Shown in pieces: positions 48,511 through 58,686 of a stretch of 64,000 bases of DNA. The DNA is from Mimachlamys varia (Eukaryota; Mollusca; Bivalvia; Pectinida; Pectinidae). The notes beneath the pieces are model-generated. The model was not told the origin of the DNA. It saw nothing but the letters and a program-made list of their open reading frames with translations, and ran no database searches. How positions within the stretch are numbered: the first letter of the stretch is position 1; each line of letters starts with the position of its first letter. Both the position numbers and the translations under genes were made by a program. The stretch spans positions 37,370,001 to 37,434,000 of the forward strand of contig OX392538.1 in assembly GCA_947623455.1 (NCBI GenBank). Direction: 5' to 3'.

Positions 48511-49506
48511 CCACAGGTGCTTGTGGACATGAATTTGACTATTTTTTGCATTGAATGTAGAAGGTAATACACATATACGGTGTTTCATAATGATATAATG
48601 CTAAATTATAAAGTTTACAATAACAACCTATGCAGCGTAGCCTTATAAAAACCTAAAGGTAAGCAACTAACCGGTAGAAAAATCTAGGTCACCGCCTACC
48701 CCCTCGTGGGAATCCTTGTTTTCTCTCAAACAGGCAAAATATTACCGCTACAAGCCTATGTGCCATCGATTCATGGATAGTTTTTCTTTTCAACCAGCCA
48801 TTGTTTGTGTATTGACATGCACGCATCGTTCAGAATTTTATATTCAAACACAATTTAGGCTACGCTCACGGCAGCCTTTCAGTGAAGATTTACGGAAGAT
48901 GTCGATAAGCGCCCCCAGTGGCAGTAAACGTGAGCAAGGGTAGATAATTTAAGCATGAGACGGAAGTAAAAACCCGAGATAATCCGAGAGATTATGACGT
49001 AATATATTCAAATATTCCGCGAAATTCAAAATATTGTGTTTCGGGTTTTTACATCTGTCGTATGCATTAAATTATCTGCCCTTGCTCATGTTTACTGCCA
49101 CTGGGGGCGCTTATCGACATCTTCCGTAAATCTTCACTGAAAGGCTGCCGTGAGCGTAGCCTAAATTGTGTTTGAATATAAAATTCTGAACGATGCGTGC
49201 ATGTCAATACACAAACAATGGCTGGTTGAAAAGAAAAACTATCCATGAATCGACGGCACATAGGCTTGTAGCGGTAATATTTTGCCTGTTTGAGAGACAA
49301 CAAGGATTCCCACGAGGGGGTAGGCGGTGACCTAGATTTTCTACCGGTTAGTTGCTTACCTTTAGGTTTTTATAAGGCTACGCTGCATAGGTTGTTATTG
49401 TAAACTTTATAATTTAGCATTATATCATTATGAAACACCGTATATGTGTATTACCTTCTACATTCAATGAAAAAATAGTCAAATTCATGTCCACAAGCAC
49501 CTGTGA
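48511..49506. mobile_element. ~990-bp foldback element, copy 1
   Basis: Two ~440-bp arms (48513-48955 and 49073-49505) are reverse complements at ~98-99% and flank a ~115-bp centre. The tips read ACAGGTGCTTGTGGACATG. Both arms contain the same 75-78-codon frame (KQAKYYRYKPMC...), identical except for a few residues. There is no transposase-like motif. The size, IR structure and near identity mark a recently mobilised foldback or the folded ends of a larger DNA element. Confidence 0.85.
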
Positions 49507-49892
49507 TAATATCAAGCATACAAAAATATGTAATAAATCACTGTATATAAGAATATAGCATTTATTAATGATTACCTGCTTTTTCAAGTTTAATTTACTT
49601 AATCAATACAGTGCAGTGTATCATCATACTGTATGATGTACTGTATTGCTAAAATGAATATTGTGTCTAAATAGAAAGTTTTGCATGAAAATATTGTGAT
49701 TTTTAAGAAATATCACTACATGTGTTTAATTAATTCATTCAAATTGCATTAATGTACAAATTTGCAAACAAATTTTTTTGAAAGAAATGAAGGTGGTTGA
49801 ACTTGTGGTATGTACTGTAACTAGATAAATGCTTTATTAATAAAGAATGAAATAATTGGAAAATTTAGTCAAAAGGGCTTAATATGTTAGAT
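49507..49892. other. 386-bp spacer between two inverted foldback copies
   Basis: Unique AT-rich sequence. It contains ATACAGTGCAGTGTATCAT palindromic text near 49608-49650, but no gene. Confidence 0.5.
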
Positions 49893-50890
49893 CCACAGGT
49901 GCTTGTGGACATGAATTTGACTATTTTTTCATTGAATGTAGAAGGTAATACACATATACGGTGTTTCATAATGATATAATGCTAAATTATAAAGTTTACA
50001 ATAACAACCTATGCAGCGTAGCCTTATAAAAACCTAAAGGTAAGCAACTAACCGGTAGAAAATCTAGGTCACCGCCTACCCCCTCGTGGGAATCCTTGTT
50101 GTCTCTCAAACAGGCAAAATATTACCGCTACAAGCCTATGTGCCGTCGATTCATGGATAGTTTTTCTTTTCAACCAGCCATTGTTTGTGTATTGACATGC
50201 ACGCATCGTTCAGAATTTTATATTCAAACACAATTTAGGCTACGCTCACGGCAGCCTTTCAGTGAAGATTTACGGAAGATGTCGATAAGCGCCCCCAGTG
50301 GCAGTAAACATGAGCAAGGGCAGATAATTTAATGCATACGACAGATGTAAAAACCCGAAACACAATATTTTGAATTTCGCGGAATATTTGAATATATTAC
50401 GTCATAATCTCTCGGATTATCTCGGGTTTTTACTTCCGTCTCATGCTTAAATTATCTACCCTTGCTCACGTTTACTGCCACTGGGGGCGCTTATCGACAT
50501 CTTCCGTAAATCTTCACTGAAAGGCTGCCGTGAGCGTAGCCTAAATTGTGTTTGAATATAAAATTCTGAACGATGCGTGCATGTCAATACACAAACAATG
50601 GCTGGTTGAAAAGAAAAACTATCCATGAATCGATGGCACATAGGCTTGTAGCGGTAATATTTTGCCTGTTTGAGAGAAAACAAGGATTCCCATGAGGGGG
50701 TAGGCGGTGACCTAGATTTTTCTACCGGTTAGTTGCTTACCTTTAGGTTTTTATAAGGCTACGCTGCATAGGTTGTTATTGTAAACTTTATAATTTAGCA
50801 TTATATCATTATGAAACACCGTATATGTGTATTACCTTCTACATTCAATGCAAAAAATAGTCAAATTCATGTCCACAAGCACCTGTGGAT
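49893..50890. mobile_element. ~990-bp foldback element, copy 2 (reverse complement of copy 1)
   Basis: Arms 49895-50336 and 50456-50887. The central segment is the exact complement of the centre of copy 1, and arm-specific variants are swapped (CCATCGATTC and GTGAGCAAGGGT sit on the outer arms; CCGTCGATTC and ATGAGCAAGGGC on the inner arms). The whole element is therefore flipped relative to copy 1. It ends ~10 bp before exon 2 of the Myb-like gene, so the acceptor is right next to it. Confidence 0.85.
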
Positions 50891-50899
50891 ATTATTAGG

Positions 50900-51042
50900 T
50901 GGAGGACCCCCAACCAAACCCCTGAGTGCTCTGGCAGAAACCATACAGATGGTATTAGGGGAAGACAGTGAGCTAATCGAAGGGGTGCATGGAGGGGTAG
51001 ATTCCTCGCTCTCACAACTTCTCTCTGAAGACAGTGCTTGGT
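50900..51042 (+). CDS. Harbinger Myb-like protein, exon 2
   Basis: After acceptor attattag, GT completes the glycine split at the end of exon 1, then GGPPTKPLSALAETIQMVLG and EDSELIEGVHGGVDSSLSQLLSEDSA, ending in phase 2 at donor TTG/gtaaac. The GGGPP..KPLS linker after the Myb-like domain is typical of these proteins. The phase at both ends fits exons 1 and 3. Confidence 0.75.
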
Positions 51043-51091
51043 AAACAATTTTTTTTTTCATATATATGCAGTATACAAATATCAATGTTAC

Positions 51092-51550
51092 TACAGTGCA
51101 CTCCTCTTAATATCATGTTGAATTTGTCAGACAAAAACATGATATTAATAGTAATGTGACATTAAGAGAAACTTGTTTTTCCACTAAATTTAGTGGATTT
51201 CCAATCTCCATAATTAAAAGTAAGCTATTCAATGTACATATGCAAATGTTTTAATATAATTATAGATAACATTATTTCAATTAAAAATATTTTTTTGGGT
51301 TATTTTTTATTTTCTATGCAACATTTTGTACAAGTTGTATCTGAAATCAATGGAAATTACATCATTTTCTGGATATTTCATGTGATTGGTTAAAAAAACA
51401 TGATATTAAGAGGAATTCACCTCAAAATACCCATGATATTAACCACATAAAATTACATATTATATAGAGAGAACAATTGTGCTTGGGAAAAACATGATAT
51501 AAAGAGGAATGTGATATTCACAAGGGTGATATTAAGTGGAGTCCACTGTA
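51092..51550. mobile_element. 459-bp mariner-like MITE
   Basis: TACAGTGCACTCCTCTTAAT at the left and the complement of TACAGTGGACTCCACTTAAT at the right; TA at both edges would be the target duplication. Internal words (AACATGATATTAA, AGAGGAATGTGATATT) are repeats of the end sequence. Non-coding. Confidence 0.85.
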
Positions 51551-51849
51551 CAAGTCACCCCTATTAACAGCCATCCATCCTGTGTCGAATTTCCCTTAAA
51601 CTGGAATTAATGTTTGTCATATTTGCTGAAAACCAGGTGAGCGATACAGGCATTCTGGGCCTCTCGTTGAAAATAAATTTGGGTAATCTTTAATTTGGTC
51701 AAGATAACTTTATAATACTGAAAACTTCAAAAGATGAGCAATAGTTCACAACAGTAATGTACTGTTTTTATGCTCTGTACATTTGCATGCCATTGTATTT
51801 TGTAACAACAGGTATGTGTATTTAAGCCGGTCAGAGTAACTCAAAGCTA
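51551..51849. other. Intron 2 of Myb-like gene, nothing recognised
   Basis: No motif seen. Confidence 0.4.
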
Positions 51850-52042
51850 AGGGGTTGCAGTGCCCGAGTGGTTAAGGTACGTGTCCCGACATTCTACCTC
51901 TAGGTTGCAAGGGCCGGGTAGTTGCCAGGTACTGACCATAGGTCTGGGGTTTTTCTGCGGGTACTCCGGCTTTCCTCCACCTCAAAAACCTAATGACCCT
52001 GGCTGTTAATAGGACGTAAAACATTCATAAACCAAACCAAAC
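51850..52042 (+). mobile_element. tRNA-derived SINE (type 2, V-like body)
   Basis: Head AGTGCCCGAGTGGTTAAGG (A box, Ser/Leu-tRNA-like) and a damaged B box (GGTTGCAAGGGCC), body GGTACTGACCATAGGTCTGG and TTTTCTGCGGGTACTCCGGC, and 3' end GGCTGTTAATAGGACGTAAA. Shares body and tail with 25180-25385. Confidence 0.85.
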
Positions 52043-52493
52043 TTAAAGATAATATTGGTTATTGTACATAATTATATCTCAATAATTGTTTGTTTGATAA
52101 TTAACCTATACTCCTTTTCTCTTTATCATACTGAAAGGTCATCATATTTAAGCCATGAATGTTTTAGCAAATGTTACAGTTCTTTAACACACATTGCTAT
52201 TGACAAACTTAATAAAGCCTGGTAGGTTATATTAACCAGTTTATGTAAGTTTGTCAGCAATGAAAGATGTAATAATATTTGCTAAAACAGTCATTACTTA
52301 TTATATATTTACATTTAAATGGAATTATTTGGCTTTATTCAGTTATTTTGAACCGATTTTGAACTGCATATCCTGTGAAGACCAAAATAAATTGATTGCA
52401 TCACAATAGATATTTGTAAATATTGTAGAGGATTGATGGCATTGATATATCATATTGTCTTGTATATATCAAAACTGCACAAACATTGCAGTT
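52043..52493. other. Intron 2, nothing recognised
   Basis: AT-rich. Confidence 0.4.
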
Positions 52494-52700
52494 TCGGGTG
52501 GTGCAGTGGATAGTGCACCTGCCTTTCACCAAGGCGGCTGGGGTTCCATTCCACAACTGGACGTGAAAAGGTATGGGGGGGGGGGGCACCTGTCCGACCA
52601 CGTGGGTTTTCTCTGGGTACTCCAGTTTCCTCCCACAGAAAGACCTCTTGGTACTAACATCTGGGCCAACAAGAGTGATTAATAGAAGTTGGATAAGGCC
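52494..52700 (+). mobile_element. tRNA-derived SINE (type 1)
   Basis: Head TTTCGGGTGGTGCAGTGGAT (A box), GGGGTTCCATTCCAC (B-box-like), body with CACGTGGGTTTTCTCTGGG and CCTCCCACAGAAAGACCTC, and 3' end AACAAGAGTGATTAATAGAA. A G-run lies at ~52574-52585. Homologous to 9470-9663. Confidence 0.88.
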
Positions 52701-53170
52701 AAAATAAAAAAAAAATGTTTGTTTGGCGTTAGCCGGCTGACTCATACAAATGTGTGTTACTCATTTTTTTTATTCATGTTTTCTCCGTTTTTTTTATCCA
52801 TGCAGGTTATTGAAAAGCAGTAATCACATTAATGCCATGTCAAACAAGCTCCAATGTTAAAACAATATTGCAGTTAATTTTAAAATGCAATATTGATTTA
52901 GGCAATATTTATATACCGACATGGGTATGTATTAGCATATCCAAAAAAAATGCCTACTTACCTACTCAACCCTAAAAAGGTGGGTAGGCAAATGCCAAAC
53001 GAAGAATTGTTTAGTACTGGCCTAACTTGTTTCATAATTGTTGTAAAATTAATAAAGTTAACATCTTATATTTTAAAACTGCACAAACATACCCTTTTCA
53101 CAAATGTACATTTAAGTTAAATTTATTTCAACTTTCTAAACAAACATGTAATTGAAGGGTTTTATTTTCA
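52701..53170. other. Intron 2, 3' part
   Basis: AT-rich; ends at acceptor tattttcag before exon 3. Confidence 0.4.
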
Positions 53171-53442
53171 GTTCTCTTCAACTAGGCATACTTGAGGAGG
53201 GAAATTCATCTTCAGCCTCCGGGTCATCAGTGCCATTGGTATGTGTTTTGCCTGATTTGTCTCAGGATGTGTCACCACCGACAAGAGAGTCGCCAGCCAA
53301 ACAGCCATGCAAGAGTAGAACACAGACCAGGAGTACCAGTAATCAGCAACTTATCGAGGAACTGACTTTAAAAAAACTGAAGCTTGAAATTGAATACTTT
53401 GACTTAAAAGTCAAATCAATAAAGCGCAAATTAGAAGAATAG
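53171..53442 (+). CDS. Harbinger Myb-like protein, exon 3 (terminal)
   Basis: Its first base completes the cysteine codon split after exon 2. It then reads SLQLGILEEGNSSSASG, LPDLSQDVSPPTRESPAKQP, SRTQTRSTSNQQLIEE and ends with a charged helix LKKLKLEIEYFDLKVKSIKR (heptad-like, probably a coiled coil) before a TAG. Harbinger Myb-like proteins usually end in such a helix. An inverted diverged copy is at 44592-44789. Confidence 0.82.
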
Positions 53443-54971
53443 AATCAACAAGTAGTATATTAGATATTTTATTGATGAATGGTTTTTATTAATTTTAGAA
53501 TCGGCTCCGTTAATTGGAAATAGGTGAAATCCATAGTAATCACATTTTCCACTGTCTGTTGTAAACATATTGCTTTTCGACTGATACAATTGTTACTTAC
53601 ATGAAACTTGGTCTAGATGTTCAGTTTACATAAAGTAGGTTAAGGTCAAGGTCAAAAGTCATGGTCACTGAGTCAAAAGAAAATTAAACCTGGTCTCATT
53701 TCAGTAAAGATATTTTTATAGATATTACTTATGCTTTTGAATAAATTACACAAGGTGTAAACTGACCATTAATAATTGAGTCAAAGTCAATGTGCCAAAG
53801 ATCAGACTTTGTTTGTTAATCGTTCAATGATAAAATTTGGTTTTAACTCCACATTTAGATTGATTTCTCTGAAAATTGCTATTGTTTATACATACTAATC
53901 TGTTTACTACATCTAGGTCCAGGTTACATAAATATATTAGGGACATAAAAAAGGCAAACAATTAACATCTTGCCTCATTAAACTCAAAATACATTTACTC
54001 TGTGACCCAGGTTTGAGGTGTATATTATAACAATACTTAAGTATCATGGTTCATAAACTTACATGTATAAGCAAAGTTTTAATTAACAGGAGTGATATTA
54101 AGTAGAATCTAATGAAGTACTATATACTAATCTAAGAATCAAATTACTTAGAACTACACTTTTAATAATTTATAAATTTGTAATTGACAAGAAAAAAATG
54201 ACACTCTAAGTTGTGTCATACATGTAACAATTACAAATAGTAGTTACTTACTCTGAAATATATCCAATAACAGATGTATTTTATAGAACCATGTGTTCAG
54301 CAGTGCCAAGTATTGTTAGCTTAACAAAGATCACGATAGATTTACAAATGAAGGAAACAATACTACTTCACATTCAATACAGATTAAGAAGAGCTACATT
54401 TGCACATTAATCCTACCTAGATATTAAACTGACAATAATATACACTGATATTATAAACAAAACTAGCATTATAAACTACCGTACAACTAATGTATACATG
54501 TATGATCAGCCACTAGTCCAAAGGAAAAGGCATGTGTGTAGCAAGTATTAGGCTAACCAATGGGATAAGAGTAACTATTTAGTCAGGTGTGACTAGATTA
54601 ATCAATAGCATGCTAATATTTATAAACTTACAGTATGCGACATACCACGCCTAATCATAAGGTATGAACACCAGGAGGAGCCCAAACTAACCGATAGACA
54701 ATTAAATGTACAAAAATGGGCCCGGGCTAAACTATGGAAATTTAGATTTTAATGTTCAGGAATACTCATTTTAGTCTGCAATATATATGTTTATTTATTG
54801 CCATACACTTACATGCAGTCCACTATTGCCATGTTTATGTAACGCTCTTGTATATATTAACTTGTTGTTATTTAATTCTTGTACTGCTTTTTTGCGATAG
54901 CTGTTCAAGTGGTGATTAAATACGATAATTTGTTGAACATATTTTGTGTTGGTTTTCAATTGATAGACAGT
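53443..54971. other. Harbinger internal noncoding DNA between the two convergent genes
   Basis: Most of it (to ~54560) is repeated in inverted orientation at 43286-44600. It contains GGTTAAGGTCAAGGTCAAA-type text near 53638-53660. No gene recognised. Confidence 0.55.
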
Positions 54972-55296
54972 TTAAAAATGAGTCGTAGCAAACTGCTGCC
55001 TGTATACAGAGCCATTATGGTTGCCTTGCACAATGTTTCTGACATGGGCTTCAGCTTGTCCATCTGCACCATCATCTTCATCATTATCATCTTCATCATT
55101 GTCATCGTCGTCATCGTCATCACCATTGGGAATTGGGATCTGCCTGTCCTTGCAGATGTTATGAAGTACAGCACAAGCTATTACCACTTGGCATGCCTTT
55201 TGTGGTGACAGTCTCACTTCTCCATGAAGGACATGGAAGCGGCGTTTTAGTTGACCAATGCCTCTTTCAACCACACTCCTTGTTGGATCATGAGCT
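54972..55296 (-). CDS. Harbinger transposase, terminal exon (catalytic Glu)
   Basis: Starts after acceptor tattttacag on the minus strand; the split codon AG+A gives Arg, then AHDPTRSVVERGIGQLKRRF. The Glu in VVERGIGQLKRRF is the third residue of the DDE triad of HARBI1-like transposases (DDE_Tnp_4). HGEVRLSPQKACQVVIACAVLHNIC is the usual end of the domain. The tail is an unusual Asp-rich run (DDDDDDDNDEDDNDEDD) made of GAT repeats, then GQAEAHVRNIVQG to the stop. Confidence 0.88.
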
Positions 55297-55661
55297 CTGT
55301 AAAATATTGATAACCAGATAGTTAATAGTTAGTCTTAGTCTTGCATTGTCATCAGCTTATATAATTAATTGTCTGTGTCCGTGATTGGTAATTGTAGCGG
55401 TAACTGTTCGGAAATAAGATTTAAAGTTAAAACAATATGAGGCGATTTTGAGTTTAAATGTAAGCTGCATAATTATATGTCTCTCTTTAAATTAAACATT
55501 AATCAAATACTATCCAACTTATGCGAATTGAGTCTTATGGTCGAGATCATTGTCCGATTGTCAATATTCACCCTGTCAAAAAATAGACATACATTATTAC
55601 TATCAGCAATCAGACTCCCCGTTTATATTTTTTTAATATTAGATGTTACTTGTTTATATAC
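55297..55661 (-). other. Transposase intron, 3' part
   Basis: AT-rich; ends at the acceptor before 55296. No other feature. Confidence 0.45.
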
Positions 55662-55756
55662 AACGTGAACTGCTGCCGTATTCTGAGCACAGGGACCCGC
55701 GAGATGGTCACTGTCTTTAATTTGTGTGCGAGTCTTATAGTCGATCTATATATCCT
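55662..55756. repeat. Partial ~110-bp tandem unit, left of DIRS insertion
   Basis: GAACTGCTGCCGTATTCTGA to CTATATATCCTA. It is the left half of the array that continues at 62270 after the DIRS element. Confidence 0.85.
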
Positions 55757-55912
55757 ATTTCATTTCAGTAATAATTACCATAACTTTAGTATGCAATATA
55801 TAGTACCTACACCCATCTTTGTAGCCCAAAACAAAAGATTCAAATATCCCGCCTTCCCCCAACTACGACAGAGCCGCAGAGTGATCTCCCGTCCTCTTCC
55901 TTTTATGGCGCC
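55757..55912. repeat. DIRS left inverted terminal repeat
   Basis: Begins TTTCATTTCAGTAATAATTA. From GTATGC onward it is complementary to 62089-62225. The outer ~38 bp are unique to the left side and reappear (complemented) in the internal complementary region. Confidence 0.9.
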
Positions 55913-56331
55913 TGCTGTATTGACTTCACTGCTGCATGCTCCATTGGACTAACGTTTATTTTAAGCGTTGTGCTTTGAGTTGTTGGATATAGTTTCAACA
56001 GTTAGCGCTGTTAAACCCATCTGCCCTTATTGTTAACTTGTTTTGTTGTTTAAAAGTTATTTTTGTGCCGTTACGGTCGAATTTGTTTACTCCACGTCCG
56101 GGCTTGGGTGTCCCACGTGGTCCGCCATTTTCGTTTTTTCGTTGTCGGCGGTTTGCAAATTTTCGTCCGTTGTTTGTTTCAGTGTTGTTGTTCATTACGT
56201 TATCGTTTAGTTCCAACATTACTGTTCTTTTCTGTTTTTATTTCATTCTACCGTTGTAGTTTGTGTTGGCTTCGTGTTATTTTTATACTTTATAAATTCG
56301 CCGTTTGTTTTGATACGGCTTTTTGGAAGTA
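55913..56331 (+). promoter_or_regulatory. DIRS 5' leader before gag
   Basis: About 420 bp of noncoding sequence between the left terminal repeat and the gag ATG. Promoter elements cannot be named from sequence; assigned as leader by position. Confidence 0.4.
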
Positions 56332-58683
56332 ATGTCTCTTTCGAGTCAGCGACGGGGGTCAGCATATGGGTGCTCGCATTTCGTTACGGAAAACGATCCC
56401 CACGATGCTTGTCCTCTTTGTCGTCCTTGTTCTGAGGAATTTCCATGTGAACTCTGTTCACAGGTCGCTCCTCAGGACAAGGTCTTCCAGGCACCGAAGC
56501 GCCCGAGTGCTTCCCGTAGGAAGGCTACCAGTGCTGCAGGGAAGCGGGGAAAACAGAAAGGTAAGAGTCCTACTGTATCTTCGGATTTGAGTAGTGTTGC
56601 CACTGTTCCTGTTCCAGGAGGGCTCGTCTCGGCGAGTTCCTTTTGTGAACAGGGGGTGGCCCCTCCTAGCCAGGATCCTCCTGGAGCTGAGGTGGGGCAG
56701 CCCGACCCTGGTTTGGCACGGCCAAGGGTCGAATTGACTGGGAACGCCCGTAAGCTTTCGAGCTTGCCTCCGGGTAGGGACTACCGGTCGCCGGTCGTTG
56801 ACTCTGCCAATGATCCCGGCATTCCAAGCGGTATTGTAGGTAGGGACGGCATTGAGGCTGGGCCTGTGCCTTCGGGTTCAGGTCCTAGTGGCTGTACGGA
56901 CTTTCTTTCGGGATTGTCCGTATCCACTGGGATTATTAGGCATCCATCCCTTGGCCTTTGGGTTGGGTTCCAACAATATCCCGGCAGTTATGGACAGGGT
57001 CCATACATGTCTGGGTTTCCGCTTAGAGGGAGTGGTGGTCCACCCTCGCCTTTCGGGCAGGGTAGCCAGCCCCAGGCTCAGGCAGGCCAGTTTGGCCAAT
57101 TCTGGGGTCACTCCCAGCCCACGGGACTTGTCCCTTTCCCTCCGGGATATGGGGTTGACCCCATTCGGTTTCCTTTTTGGAACCCATGGGGCTTGGTCTC
57201 TCCCTCGCGGAGACGGGTTAGCGGCAGCTACGTTGACCCCCCCCCCCCCCCCCCCCCCCCCGACGTTCTGCCGCATCGGGGGCCGTTATGGCCGGTCCAA
57301 AAAAGGTTTGCCGGACCTTTAGGACTTCTGCCTCCAGGGCAGTCCCTACCGCCTCTGGTTCCAAGGATAGGGTTGTGGCTTCTAGGCCTAAACCCACGGC
57401 GACGGTTGTTAGGCGCTCTGCGCCTAAGCGCCGTTATGTGGAGCCCCCGCTAGAGCGTTCGCTTGAGCTAGCTCCATTGGCCGACCCTTATCTCCCACAT
57501 CCTGTCGCTACTTACGGTGGTGACGGAGTGGAAGATATGGATTGCGAGGGCGTGGGTATGGCAGAGGATGAGGACGTTGTTCGTCTCTCTTCGGGGTGCT
57601 CTGACATTGACGCTGGTCAGTCGGAGTCGTCTGAGGACGATCTTCATGAGGTTCCGGCCTCTGAGGAAGATACCTTAGGAGAGGGCGACTCTGAGGCTGT
57701 TGAGGTCGAGGCCCAACATGTCCTTTCCGGGATGCGAGGTCTTAGGGCCGATGTATCCCGGATTCTCGGAGAGCAGGTATGCCCGCCACCTGCCGCGTCC
57801 TCTGTTCCCGAGTCCACTACCCTTTTGGGATCCCTAGTGGCTCCTCGGGCATCCGCGCAGGCGGATCGATCTCTGCCCGAAGGCACAATCGTGTCTTCAG
57901 CACTGACCACTGCCAAGTCCCGAGTTCTGGAGAAGAATGCTTCTGCAACTCGCGCGCCTGGGTTTACTGGGTTGCAGCTACATGTATGTGTCAGCGATTT
58001 GTCAGAGGTTCGTTCCACTGACTTTGCTACACATGATGGTTTGCTTGCCCCTCAGCCAGTTGAACTGGAGTCGAGAGAGCTTGCTGCCTGGCCTGGTTAA
58101 TCGGTGGATCAGGTGGTGTTCGGTTCCAAGGAACACCACAAGATGGAAAGACTGCTGCGTCTTTCCATCCAAATTCTGTCGTATATAGACTACTTTACTG
58201 TATGCCTATATAGGGTGTCCGATTTGCCTGAGGGTCGGACATCAGAGACAGAAAAGGCCGACATTCAGGACAGACTTACCTCTGCTCTGAACGGGGCTTT
58301 ACGAGCTTTGTCCGCCTTGCAGGTGTCCTCGCTCGTGAACCTCGTGTTGGCCAGGCGTTTTTCAGTTTTGAAAAATCGCCCGGTCGATGAACCTTATCGG
58401 TCCCGGTTGTTGACTGCCCCCTTTTCGGAGGGTCCCTTCCTTCTGTACAGAAGGATTTGAAGGAGGACTCGGTCGCCTCTGCACTTTTAGTGAAGAGGAT
58501 TCATACTGAGAGGGCCAGCACCTCGCAGGGGTCAGCGCCCCCCAAGAAGAGGGCTAAGACTTCGGTTCCGCAGACTCATGCGCAACCTAAGCCTAAGCCT
58601 CCCTTCAAGGGCAACAAGGGGAAAGGTAAGAAGGGCAAAACCCTCCTGGGGGCAAGAAGAAGAGTTCCTGACTCCCTCTTCCC
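56332..58683 (+). pseudogene. DIRS gag-like protein, broken in three places
   Basis: ATG at 56332 starts MSLSSQRRGSAYGCSHF, then a Cys-rich stretch C..H..DACPLCRPC..FPCELC (zinc-binding-like). Basic and Gly/Pro-rich parts follow up to a 25-bp poly-C tract (57237-57261). After the tract the sense continues in another frame (AGPKKVCRTFRTSASR), so the tract length puts it out of frame. The acidic part (DMDCEGVGMAEDEDVV, SEDDLHEVPASEED) and conserved hydrophobic part follow. An in-frame TAA (58098-58100) interrupts the same frame before DQVVFGSKEHHKMERLLRLS. A last shift near 58455 leads to the basic tail (PPKKRAKT, KGNKGKGKKGK). Gag proteins package the RNA; this copy cannot make a full one as read. 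Confidence 0.8.
57237..57261 (+). repeat. 25-bp poly-C tract in gag
   Basis: An uninterrupted C run encoding polyproline in one frame and marking the point where the gag frame changes. Such tracts are prone to both replication slippage and sequencing error. Confidence 0.95.
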
Positions 58684-58686
58684 TCC

